From Nitrospira sp. (GTDB lineage Bacteria; Nitrospirota; Nitrospiria; Nitrospirales; Nitrospiraceae): 57,851 nt of DNA. Positions 16,705-25,323 of the stretch are shown here, piece after piece (positions within the stretch are counted from its first letter, which is position 1; the number at the start of each line of letters is the position of its first letter). Below the pieces are notes generated by a model. That model ran no database searches, was not told where the DNA came from, and was given only the letters and a program-made list of their open reading frames with translations. Position numbers and translations under genes: made by a program. The stretch spans positions 1 to 57,851 of the forward strand of contig JARFXP010000010.1 in assembly GCA_029194675.1 (NCBI GenBank), read 5' to 3'.

Positions 16705-18266
16705 CCCGGATTCCGCAGTAGAGTGGTTTTGATGTAGAGTAGGCGGCCAAATTCTCCTGTCCACAGAGGAGGTTGGCATGCGCGTCCGTCCAGCTCCCGC
16801 ATCACCGCTCTATCCGAAGATTCGCTTTGCCTTCACGGACCATCCGATCACCGTCTGGGCCGGTGCGATTCTACTGCGGCTGTATTTCGAATTGATCGGG
16901 CTGCGCGCGGCACTTGCTCCGCTGCTGATCCCCTTTGCGAAGACCTCCAACAATCAGATTCCGACCGTGGACGTGCTGCTGGCCTGGTGGTATGGGCTGG
17001 CACTGGGCGCTGAACGTTTTGCGCACATGACCCGCTATCGGCGGGATCCACTGTTGCCACGGCTGCTGGGCCTGCCGCGGTTTCCCTCGCCCGATACGCT
17101 GCGGCGGTTCTTCTGTGGGTTTACGTACCGGCGGACCACCGAGGTATCGGAGGCCCTGATGCGGTTCTCCTTGAAGGCCATGCGACCGATTCTGCTGGGC
17201 CACACGCTGGATTTGGATTCGACCGTGTTCTGTCGGTATGGCGAGCAAGGTGGGAGTCTCAAGGGGCATAACCCGATCAAGCGTGGCCGCCCCTCCCATC
17301 ATCCGTTGGTGGCGTGGTTGAGCGAGCGTCGGCGGCTCTTGTGGGCCACCTTGCGGGCGGGCCATGCAGGGACGGCCAACGGCGCACGGGAGTTTCTGGC
17401 GCAAGCGCTGACGCTATTGCCCGCCGGGCACCAGATTGGCCTGGTGCGTGCCGATGCCGGCTTTTTTGTCACGGCCTTCTTGCACTGCTTGGAAACCCGG
17501 GACTTGCCGTACATCATCGTGGCGCGGCTCACCCCGCTGGTGCGCAAAGTGGTGATTCACCGGATTCCGGAAGCCGACTGGCGGCCCGTCGCGCGGGGCA
17601 TCGCGGTCGCCGACATGATGGCCACGTTGCTAGCCTGGCACGGACAGCCACGGCGGTTCGTGTGTCTGCGCCAGACGCTGACGGATCGCCCCGATGCGAG
17701 TGGGCGGCGGCTGATCGAGTGTCCGGGCTATACGTACCGCGTCTTCGTCACCAGTGTCCCCTTCGCCGCAGAACTGGTCACCCGAATGTACGCGGGCCGA
17801 GCCGACAGTGAGAACCGGATCAAGGAACTGAAGGAGGACTTGAGTCTCGACACGTTCTGTCTCCAGTCGTTCGAGGCCACCGATGCGGCCTTCCGCACGG
17901 GCTGCGTCCTCTACAATCTGCTCATGGGCTTTCGCGAGACGGTTCTGCCCTCGGGCTGGTTTGAGCGGCGGCTGCGAGCCGTGCGAGATCTGGTCTTCCT
18001 GGTCGGGGCGGATCTGATCCCCGACGCCCGACGGCTGCGGGTCCGGTTCGCGGTGCCCCCTGAGGAACGGTCCGAGTTGCTCCAGCGCCTGCGCACGCTT
18101 TCCGAGGGGCTGCCCATTGCGGCGCAGTTGGACTGGGACTTGAGTGCAGCCAAGAACGAGGATCACGCCCTCGCTCGCGCCCCCAATCCCTCCATGCCTA
18201 CGATCCAACCATCACACCAGATGTCTGGGGCCTCCCCCTAATCGGATCTCTACTGCGGAATCCGGG
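16705..18266 (+). mobile_element. complete IS1380-family insertion sequence
   Basis: The 1562-bp element has perfect 19-bp terminal inverted repeats (16705-16723 and 18248-18266, reading CCCGGATTCCGCAGTAGAG inward from each end) and a 5-bp target duplication, atcat, at 16700-16704 and 18267-18271. It carries one intact transposase gene. Intact ends, gene and duplication together point to a recent insertion. It lies between the Memo-like gene and sthA and breaks no gene. Confidence 0.95.
16778..18241 (+). CDS. IS1380-family DDE transposase
   Basis: The 487-aa product has the IS1380-type layout: an N-terminal region (VWAGAILLRLYFELIGL), the first acidic site in LGHTLDLDSTVFCRYGEQ, a second in GLVRADAGFFVTAF, and the C-terminal RADSENRIKELKEDL that carries the last catalytic Glu. 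Length fits an intact enzyme. It nearly fills the element. GC content is higher than in the flanking genes. The start at ATG 16778 is 73 bp inside the left end. Confidence 0.93.
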   Translation: MRVRPAPASPLYPKIRFAFTDHPITVWAGAILLRLYFELIGLRAALAPLLIPFAKTSNNQIPTVDVLLAWWYGLALGAERFAHMTRYRRDPLLPRLLGLPRFPSPDTLRRFFCGFTYRRTTEVSEALMRFSLKAMRPILLGHTLDLDSTVFCRYGEQGGSLKGHNPIKRGRPSHHPLVAWLSERRRLLWATLRAGHAGTANGAREFLAQALTLLPAGHQIGLVRADAGFFVTAFLHCLETRDLPYIIVARLTPLVRKVVIHRIPEADWRPVARGIAVADMMATLLAWHGQPRRFVCLRQTLTDRPDASGRRLIECPGYTYRVFVTSVPFAAELVTRMYAGRADSENRIKELKEDLSLDTFCLQSFEATDAAFRTGCVLYNLLMGFRETVLPSGWFERRLRAVRDLVFLVGADLIPDARRLRVRFAVPPEERSELLQRLRTLSEGLPIAAQLDWDLSAAKNEDHALARAPNPSMPTIQPSHQMSGASP

Positions 18267-18448
18267 ATCATAGCAAGCGTTTGGCCTAAGCATTCACTCC
18301 GCCGCAGACCTCGCACGGCGTTCCTCGCAAAACCTTGGTCGCGCCTCCAACTACCTGGCTCGGTCCCATACCCAGAAGACCTCCAGCCTACCTCCTGGTT
18401 AGGAAACACCCTAATTACCTGACCCAGAGTTAGTGCCAAGTTCCGACG

Positions 18449-19852
18449 TTATAGATAGGGAATCCAGGTTCTCGGTGAACGATTCATGCCGTCCAGTGCG
18501 GCGACCTTGTAACATTCCGCCAACGTCGGGTAGTTGAAGACCGTATCGATAAAGTAATCGATCTTGCCATGAAAGGCCATGACGGCTTGACCGATATGGA
18601 TCAGTTCCGTGGCGCCTTCGCCGATGGCATGAACACCGAGCAGATGTCTGGTGTGTCGGTGAAACAACAGTTTGAGCATGCCGGTTTCATCGCCGATAAG
18701 TTGTCCACGGGCGATTTCTTCGTAGCGAGCGATGCCGACTCCATAGGGCACCTCTGCCTCTCTGAGTTCTTCCTCGTTTCGACCCACCATGGAGATCTCT
18801 GGAATGGCATAGATGCCGTAGGGGAGGAGCGAGATGTCGGTACGATCCGGGTGGCCAAAGGCGTGACAGGCGGCATGGCGGCCCTGTTGCATTGACGTCG
18901 ATGCCAAGGCGGGAAAACCGACGACGTCGCCGACCGCATAGATGTGGGGAATCGCCGTTTGGAAGTGTTCGTTGACAGTCAAGCGTCCCCGCTCGTCAGG
19001 TTTGAGTGCGACGGCGTGGAGATTCAGCGATTGTGTCGCCCCGACGCGCCCGATCGCATACATGAGTGTCGATGTGTGGACCGGACGGTTGTTCCGCAAA
19101 GTTACTCGGACGGACTTGTTCCATTCTTGCTTGATCGCGAGGACTTCTTCATCGTGATACAGCGTCACTCCCAAGTCTTTCATTCGTTGTTGGAGCGTTT
19201 CGATGATCTCATGGTCCACAAACTCCAACAGACGCGGCCGTTTATCGATCAGGGTGACGGGGATGCCCAAGGCGGCGAGCATCGAGGCATACTCCGTTCC
19301 GATCACACCGCCTCCGACGATCACGATGGAGGCGGGAATGCGCTTGAGGGTCAGGAGTCCGTCCGTGTCGATGATGGTGTGGTCGTCGAACGGAATGTGT
19401 GACGGCCGAGCCGGCTCCGTCCCCACGGCGATGACGATGAAGTCCGCCGTCAGCTCAAGCGCGCCACGATCTCTTTGAATGCGCAGGCGATGCGGATCGA
19501 GGAAACTGGCCGAACCGAAAAACATATCGACCTGATTCCGGGCCATCTGATTCTGCACGGTCTGGATCTCGTGCTTGATGACGTGGTTCGAGCGGAAGGC
19601 AAGGTCTTCGATCGAGATTTTCTTTTTTAAGCGGTACTCTTCCCCATAGAGGCTGCGTTGACGAAATCCGGAGAGATAGAGCACCGCTTCGCGGAGGGAT
19701 TTGCTTGGAATGGTCCCGGTATTGATGCAAACTCCGCCGACGACCGTCTTCCGCTCGATGATCCCGACCTTCTTGTTCAGCTTGGCCGCCTGAATAGCAG
19801 CCTTTTGGCCGGCGGGTCCGGTGCCGATGACAAGTAAATCGTAATGAGCCAT
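18449..19852 (-). CDS. sthA: Si-specific soluble NAD(P)+ transhydrogenase
   Basis: SthA transfers hydride between NADPH and NAD+ in the cytoplasm and balances the two pools. The 467-aa product is one residue longer than E. coli SthA. FAD site: VIGTGPAGQKAA near residue 8. The segment GGVCINTGTIPSKSLREA has a single Cys (C42) and a Thr at position 47 where dihydrolipoamide dehydrogenases have the second redox Cys, the SthA hallmark. The NAD(P) site is IVIVGGGVIGTEYAS near 176, and the dimer domain follows. It reads toward the IS element. A different flavin disulfide reductase role is unlikely because the Cys pair is missing. Confidence 0.9.
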   Translation of the reverse strand: MAHYDLLVIGTGPAGQKAAIQAAKLNKKVGIIERKTVVGGVCINTGTIPSKSLREAVLYLSGFRQRSLYGEEYRLKKKISIEDLAFRSNHVIKHEIQTVQNQMARNQVDMFFGSASFLDPHRLRIQRDRGALELTADFIVIAVGTEPARPSHIPFDDHTIIDTDGLLTLKRIPASIVIVGGGVIGTEYASMLAALGIPVTLIDKRPRLLEFVDHEIIETLQQRMKDLGVTLYHDEEVLAIKQEWNKSVRVTLRNNRPVHTSTLMYAIGRVGATQSLNLHAVALKPDERGRLTVNEHFQTAIPHIYAVGDVVGFPALASTSMQQGRHAACHAFGHPDRTDISLLPYGIYAIPEISMVGRNEEELREAEVPYGVGIARYEEIARGQLIGDETGMLKLLFHRHTRHLLGVHAIGEGATELIHIGQAVMAFHGKIDYFIDTVFNYPTLAECYKVAALDGMNRSPRTWIPYL

Positions 19853-19954
19853 TGGTATGGGAGAGGTTCAGGCCGAGGCTCAGGTTGAGGCTGGATCATC
19901 CGCGCGCTCAACCCTCATCCTCAACCTTAGCTTTAAGCTGAGCATCCCACAAAC

Positions 19955-20617
19955 TCAGCTCTCCGTCACCAATCGACGAGCAAATTGTAAAGCTTCTTCC
20001 ATATCCGGGAGTTGCGTGAGTTCCGGGGTGACTTGAAGATAGCGAATGGTGTTCGTCTTATCGACCACCATGACCGCTCTCGTCAAAATGTGTGGGCCTT
20101 CCAGGAAGAGGCCATGGGTTTTTCCGAACTCGGCTCCTCGGTAGTCTGACAGGAAAGTGACATTGGCAATTTTGGCTTCTTGAGCAAACCGTTTCTGAGC
20201 GAAGGGCGTATCGACGCTCACGGTGATGAGTTCCACCATCCTATCGAGACCCTTATTCCGCTCGCTCAGAATATGCGTTTGTTGTTCGCACACAGGGGTG
20301 TCCAATGAGGGGACCACACTGATGACGCGGACTTTTCCCGCGCCTTTGGTCTGCGCGATGTTCACGAGAGATAAGTCGTTCTGCGCCACTTTCACGTCGC
20401 GCAGTACGTCGCCGACCTTCACTCCGTTGCCGGAAAGCGCCAGCGGGCTCCCTTTATATAAGACGCTGTTGCCTTCGCCTGCGACAGCGCTTCCATCCGC
20501 CACCGGCATCTTCTTGTAGGAAAAGCCGGCGCCGGTTGATCCTCCCATCGCCTGACATCCGGCGAGGCCAAGCGCAAGGCACAGGGTGCCGATGAAACCA
20601 GCATTGTCTATCCGCAT
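19955..20617 (-). CDS. tpx: lipoprotein thiol peroxidase lacking the resolving Cys
   Basis: A Tpx-type peroxiredoxin with a signal peptide and lipobox (LGLAGC), so it acts in the periplasm instead of the cytoplasm. The start at 20617 has aaaggag six bases upstream; ATGs at 20620 and 20641 are alternatives. The active site PSLDTPVCEQQTHILSE has the peroxidatic Cys (residue 110). At the place of the usual resolving Cys (family RFC) the sequence reads RFAQEAKIANV, with Ala. Recycling may thus need an external thiol. The linker after the lipid anchor is Gly/Ser-rich. It may protect the envelope from peroxide. Confidence 0.88.
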   Translation of the reverse strand: MRIDNAGFIGTLCLALGLAGCQAMGGSTGAGFSYKKMPVADGSAVAGEGNSVLYKGSPLALSGNGVKVGDVLRDVKVAQNDLSLVNIAQTKGAGKVRVISVVPSLDTPVCEQQTHILSERNKGLDRMVELITVSVDTPFAQKRFAQEAKIANVTFLSDYRGAEFGKTHGLFLEGPHILTRAVMVVDKTNTIRYLQVTPELTQLPDMEEALQFARRLVTES

Positions 20618-20669
20618 CATACGCTCCTTTCTGAGGATCATGCGTGGGGATTCCTCCCACGCGATCTAT

Positions 20670-21680
20670 TCAGGGTAATAGTTGAATATACGCGATCAAC
20701 GATCGGTTCACCAGGTCCGGGCGTTCCCATTGCGGCATATGGCCGGCATCGGGAATTCTGACGAACTGGGATCCACGAATCCGATGGTGAAGTTCTTCAC
20801 CCACGGCGAGAGGGAACACCCGGTCGTCTTCACCCCAGATAATCATGGTTGGGTGGGTGATGGAGCTGAGGCGTGGGGCAAAATCGGCTTCCCAGGAGGG
20901 GAGGGCGTTTCTCACGGCCATAATAGGTTTGATGGTGCCGGGGCGCCGGCGATTACGATTGGACCGTTCGATCACGGCCGGCGTCAGGAGGTTGTGGTCG
21001 TGGACGATTTCCTTCAAGACGGACTCGGTGACCAGCCCACCGAACAGCCAATTACCGAAGGAGACGAGCCAGGAAGGGGCTCGAGATTCCAGGGCTTGCT
21101 TGAATGAACGACTGGTGAGCTTGGCCAGGACATGAGAGGGTAACCCGTCGATGAGCACGAGTTTGTCGACACGGGTCGGATGGATCAATGTCATCCCAAT
21201 CGCCAACCCAGCGCCCATGGAATTACCGATGAATGTGGCGTGAGGGATCTGCAAGGCGTCCATGAATCCGATACAAAAGTCCAACATCTGATCCGGTAAG
21301 TACTCAATGTCCGGCTTGTCTGACAATCCGGAACCGAGTAGGTCGAGCGTCAGGGTACGGAAATGTTCAGACAAGGCATGTTGCTGATGTTCCCATTGCC
21401 ACATGGATCCGCCGAAACCGTGGATCAAGATGACAGGCGGACCTGTACCGACATCGAGATACGCGATCCGTTGATCATGCACGAGAACGGTGTTGATCGG
21501 AATGCGTTCTATCGGCGTCCGTTCTAACGTTTCGAAATATGACGGGATCTGTATGGGCTGGGCACAAGCGGTCATGAAAGACGATACGAGGCACAGGACG
21601 AGCAGCGCAAGTCGCTCTGGTCCGCATGATACGGAGATCGAGCCGACGCTGGAATTATTCCAGTTGAATGACCGTTTCAT
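20670..21680 (-). CDS. alpha/beta hydrolase, probable lipoprotein
   Basis: The product is 336 residues. An N-terminal hydrophobic segment with SFMTAC suggests a lipoprotein. The fold motifs are PPVILIHGFGGSMWQW (oxyanion loop), IGNSMGAGLAIG (nucleophile Ser), WGEDDRVFP (acid) and DAGHMPQWERPD (catalytic His). It resembles the DhmA/MhpC type of small-molecule hydrolases, but no substrate can be named. Its start overlaps the 3' end of the carboxylase gene at 21655-21680, so it is transcribed with pycA-pycB, and its own end is 29 bp from the tpx region. Confidence 0.85.
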   Translation of the reverse strand: MKRSFNWNNSSVGSISVSCGPERLALLVLCLVSSFMTACAQPIQIPSYFETLERTPIERIPINTVLVHDQRIAYLDVGTGPPVILIHGFGGSMWQWEHQQHALSEHFRTLTLDLLGSGLSDKPDIEYLPDQMLDFCIGFMDALQIPHATFIGNSMGAGLAIGMTLIHPTRVDKLVLIDGLPSHVLAKLTSRSFKQALESRAPSWLVSFGNWLFGGLVTESVLKEIVHDHNLLTPAVIERSNRNRRRPGTIKPIMAVRNALPSWEADFAPRLSSITHPTMIIWGEDDRVFPLAVGEELHHRIRGSQFVRIPDAGHMPQWERPDLVNRSLIAYIQLLP

Positions 21681-23610
21681 CCGTCTTCACATTGTCACCC
21701 TCGGCAGCCAAGATCGCGGCGACTCTCCCATCGATCGGCGCCGGCACTCGGCTTTCCATCTTCATCGCTTCGATAATCAACAGGGGATCGCCGGCCTTCA
21801 CCCGATCGTCGACTGCAACCAGGATTTTCACCACTCGGCCCGGCATGGGTGGAGCCACATCACCCGCTTTCGAAGGTCTGGGACGTTTGGGTTTTCCTCT
21901 CGATTCAGTCTCTTGCGACTCCGGGACACCGGCAAGCACTTCTTGAATTGGTTCGAGCGACACTTCTTCGAGCTTATCGTTGACACGGATGTAGTAGGGC
22001 TTACGTCCGTCGATCTTACGGCCAGACCCCGAAACCTTCACATGATAGGTATCACCATGCACCGTCACATTGAATTCCACAGGCGCCAAGTGCAGCTCGT
22101 GGGCGATGGCGGGCCCTTTCGCCGACCCCAATTCGAGCGGTTCAGGGGTTAAGTCGCCTCTCTCGCGGTCTTCGAAAAAGTCCCGTGCGATGTTGGGAAA
22201 CAGGACGAATGACAGCTGGTCCTCGATGCTCTGGGCCGACTCGGGCAGTTCTCTTTTGGCGTCGTCCAATTCCGGCTCCAACCGATCGGCCGGTCTGGTC
22301 TTGATCGGGGTTTCGTCGCCGGTTGCACGCGCCATCACATCGAGATCGACTTGGCCTGGCGCACGGCCGTAGAGTCCCAAGAAATAATTCTTGGTTTCGG
22401 TGGTGATGACCTTGTATCGCTCACCGGTCAGCACGTTGAGGGTTGCCTGGGTTCCGACGATTTGGCTGGTCGGGGTGACGAGCGGAGGATAGCCCATGTC
22501 TTTCCGCACCAGCGGAACCTCGTCGAGGACCTCCTTCATCCGGTCCAGGGCATTCTGTTCTGTCAGCTGGGCGGCCAAGTTCGACAGCATGCCGCCGGGA
22601 ATCTGCGACATGAGGATCTCTGCATCCACGCCGGTAAAGTCGCTCTCGAACTGGCGATATTTGCGGCGAACCGTTCGGAAGTGCTCAGTGATCGGCTGGA
22701 ACGATGCGAGATCCAGGCCCGTATCGTAGGGCGTATTCTGGAGTGAAGCAACCAGCGTTTCCGTCGCAGGGTGGGAGGTTCCTCCTGCCAACGGAGAGAT
22801 GGAGGTATCGAGCATGTCGAGGCCTCCAAGGATCGCCATCAAAGAGGTCATGGAGGCCATACCGGACGTGTAATGCGAGTGGAGATGAAGCGGGACCTTG
22901 ACGGCGGCCTTCAGCCGACGCACCAAATGGTATGCGTCGAGCGGAGCCAACAGTCCGGCCATGTCCTTGATACAAATCGTATCTGTTCCCAGATCTTCCA
23001 ACCTCCTGGCCAAATCCACGAAACGGTCGATGCTATGGACCGGGCTGACGGTGTAACAGATGGTGGCTTCAGCATGTTTTCCGCAGGCTTTCACTTCACT
23101 CACGGCCCGATCGACATTCCGTACGTCGTTGAGGGCGTCGAAGATGCGGAAGACATCGATGCCGTTCGTGGCCGAACGTTCGATGAACCGCTCCACCACG
23201 TCGTCGGCGTAATGTCGATAGCCGACGAGGTTTTGCCCTCGCAACAACATTTGAAGCTTGGTGTTGGGCATGGCGGCCCGCAGGGCTCGGAGCCGTTCCC
23301 AGGGATCTTCTTTTAAGAAGCGCAAACAGGTGTCGAATGTGGCGCCCCCCCATACCTCAAGCGACCAATAGCCGACTGCGTCGAGCTTTTGTGCGATGGG
23401 CAGCATGTCTTCCGTGCGCATGCGTGTCGCCAATAACGACTGATGGCCGTCTCGCAGCGCGACATCCGTGATCAGGACCGGCTTGCCGGCGGCCGGGGTA
23501 ATCGTGAACTCGCCGGGGAGCGCCGGGGTACTCTTGGCGGTCTTGATCGCCGGAGCAGGCGATCTGGTCTTTTTCTGCGGTTTCCTTGTCGGTGGTCGTC
23601 TCTTCGCCAT
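21655..23610 (-). CDS. pycB: pyruvate carboxylase subunit B (or 2-oxoglutarate carboxylase large subunit)
   Basis: The product is 651 residues: a Lys/Pro-rich start (about 30 residues), the carboxyltransferase domain (ITDVALRDGHQSLLATRMRTED, EVWGGATFDTCLRFL, metal site HLHSHYTSG), a conserved PYC/OADA linker domain and a C-terminal biotinyl domain with EAMKMES (biotinyl Lys near 617). It pairs with the biotin carboxylase encoded 45 bp upstream. The two subunits have almost the same lengths as the CfiA/CfiB pair of Hydrogenobacter, so carboxylation of 2-oxoglutarate in a reverse TCA cycle is an alternative to oxaloacetate formation from pyruvate. Sequence alone does not settle this. Confidence 0.88.
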   Translation of the reverse strand: MAKRRPPTRKPQKKTRSPAPAIKTAKSTPALPGEFTITPAAGKPVLITDVALRDGHQSLLATRMRTEDMLPIAQKLDAVGYWSLEVWGGATFDTCLRFLKEDPWERLRALRAAMPNTKLQMLLRGQNLVGYRHYADDVVERFIERSATNGIDVFRIFDALNDVRNVDRAVSEVKACGKHAEATICYTVSPVHSIDRFVDLARRLEDLGTDTICIKDMAGLLAPLDAYHLVRRLKAAVKVPLHLHSHYTSGMASMTSLMAILGGLDMLDTSISPLAGGTSHPATETLVASLQNTPYDTGLDLASFQPITEHFRTVRRKYRQFESDFTGVDAEILMSQIPGGMLSNLAAQLTEQNALDRMKEVLDEVPLVRKDMGYPPLVTPTSQIVGTQATLNVLTGERYKVITTETKNYFLGLYGRAPGQVDLDVMARATGDETPIKTRPADRLEPELDDAKRELPESAQSIEDQLSFVLFPNIARDFFEDRERGDLTPEPLELGSAKGPAIAHELHLAPVEFNVTVHGDTYHVKVSGSGRKIDGRKPYYIRVNDKLEEVSLEPIQEVLAGVPESQETESRGKPKRPRPSKAGDVAPPMPGRVVKILVAVDDRVKAGDPLLIIEAMKMESRVPAPIDGRVAAILAAEGDNVKTDETVIQLE

Positions 23611-23654
23611 GATGGTTAGTACATCCCTTCGGGAAGCAGCGGGGTTTGTTCGAA

Positions 23655-25073
23655 TTAGAGCCCTTCGTAGGCGGCAATCGCAGCCGACAGCGCCAACACC
23701 AGATCCTCCGGTTGCACAAACTCGTGGTACGAGAACAATTCAGGGTGGGTGTCGAAATACGACGTGTCGAAACGTCCTGCAATAAAGTCCGGTTCCTGCA
23801 TGATCGCTTCCATAAACGGGATCGTTGTCTTTACTCCGCGCAGCACATATTCTTCGAGCGACCGCCTCATGCGGCTTACGGCTTCTTCCCAGGTGCGGCC
23901 TCGAACCGTCAACTTGGCCAGCAGCGCATCATAGTAAGGTGGAATTGTGTAATCCTTGTAGACCGCACCGTCGATGCGGACACCGATTCCACCAGGAGAG
24001 AGATACGCCGTGATCGTGCCCGTGCAGGGCAGGAAATTGTTTTTAGGGTCTTCCGCATTAATCCGGCATTGGATGGCGTGGCCCTGGAGGATCACGTCCT
24101 TTTGCTGGATGCTGAGCGGCAGGCCAGCCGCGATCTTAATCTGATTCCGCACGATATCGATGGCCGTGATCTGTTCCGTCACCGTGTGTTCGACTTGGAG
24201 GCGAGGATTCATCTCGATGAAGTAGAACTTGCCTTCTTGATCGAGCAGAAACTCCACGGTTCCCGCGTTGTCGTACTTCACCGCGCGTGCGATGGCGATG
24301 GCGGCATTGCCCATCTCGTCCCGTAACTTCGGTGTGAGAATCAAAGACGGTGCGATTTCAATCAACTTCTGGTGACGTCTCTGGATTGAACAATCGCGTT
24401 CATTTAAGTGAATGATATTCCCGTGGCGATCTCCCAGTATTTGGAACTCGATATGGTGCGGCCGCTCGATATATTTTTCGATGAAGACGCTGCCGTCTCC
24501 GAAGGAAGCTTGGGCCTCGCGCGAGGCGGCGTCCATGTTCTCTCGCAGCTCATCGTCTGATCGGACCACGCGAAGCCCGCGGCCGCCGCCGCCGGCGCTC
24601 GCCTTGATCATGACCGGGTAACCCGCTTTTTTTGCGAAGGCCAGGGCTTCTTTTACACTGGTAATGGCCCCATCCGTGCCGGGCACGATCGGAATGCCGG
24701 CCGATTCGGCGAGCTCGCGCGCCTTGACCTTGCTGCCCATCAGGGTAATGGCGTGGGTGGAAGGGCCGATGAACGTAATGCCGGAAGCCTGGCAGAGCTC
24801 AGCGAACTCCGCATTTTCAGAAAGAAACCCGTACCCGGGATGGACAGCATCGGCGCCGATCCGTTTGGCCAAGTCGACGATCTGGTTGCTATCCAAGAAA
24901 CCCTTCACCGGCCCTGGCCCGACCAGGTAGGATTCGTCCGCCTTCTTCACATAGATCCCGGTCGAATCCGCTTCGGAGTAGATGGCAGCGGTGGCGATGT
25001 TCAATTCGCGGCAGGCGCGGATGATCCGCATAGCGATCTCACCGCGATTGGCGATTAAAATCTTCTTGAACAT
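23655..25073 (-). CDS. pycA: biotin carboxylase subunit of pyruvate (or 2-oxoglutarate) carboxylase
   Basis: Biotin carboxylase uses ATP and bicarbonate to carboxylate biotin on subunit B. The product is 472 residues. Motifs include MFKKILIANRGEIAMRIIRAC, HPGYGFLSENAEFA, the ATP-grasp glycine loop IKASAGGGGRGLRVV, and MNPRLQVEHTVTE with catalytic residues. The C-terminal extension past about 450 distinguishes it slightly from AccC. It is directly upstream of pycB on the same strand. AccC of acetyl-CoA carboxylase is a possible mislabel, but the neighbour argues against that. Confidence 0.92.
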   Translation of the reverse strand: MFKKILIANRGEIAMRIIRACRELNIATAAIYSEADSTGIYVKKADESYLVGPGPVKGFLDSNQIVDLAKRIGADAVHPGYGFLSENAEFAELCQASGITFIGPSTHAITLMGSKVKARELAESAGIPIVPGTDGAITSVKEALAFAKKAGYPVMIKASAGGGGRGLRVVRSDDELRENMDAASREAQASFGDGSVFIEKYIERPHHIEFQILGDRHGNIIHLNERDCSIQRRHQKLIEIAPSLILTPKLRDEMGNAAIAIARAVKYDNAGTVEFLLDQEGKFYFIEMNPRLQVEHTVTEQITAIDIVRNQIKIAAGLPLSIQQKDVILQGHAIQCRINAEDPKNNFLPCTGTITAYLSPGGIGVRIDGAVYKDYTIPPYYDALLAKLTVRGRTWEEAVSRMRRSLEEYVLRGVKTTIPFMEAIMQEPDFIAGRFDTSYFDTHPELFSYHEFVQPEDLVLALSAAIAAYEGL

Positions 25074-25323
25074 GTCTCAGCCTGTCGGTTCTTGTGCGGA
25101 AAGGAATCCAGAAAAACGAACGCGTAAGCTAGCATAGGATCAGGAGGTCTGTCGAGGGAGGAAAGGGTAAAGCGCAGCTGGGACGGAGGCGATGACACAA
25201 AGGCTGAATCGCTTCTCAAGAGCGAATCAGAGTGCAGGATGTGCCAGGATTGCAAATGCAGGACGTAACTGAAAAAGTGTCTCTGCTTTAACTCGTAGAT
25301 CCCCTTGAGAAGATCCGTTTCCA

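Noticed and set aside
22771..23316. 181-aa frame opposite pycB
   Set aside because: It is antisense to a well supported conserved gene.
23646..24326. 226-aa frame opposite pycA
   Set aside because: It is antisense to conserved biotin carboxylase motifs; no signal or start site.
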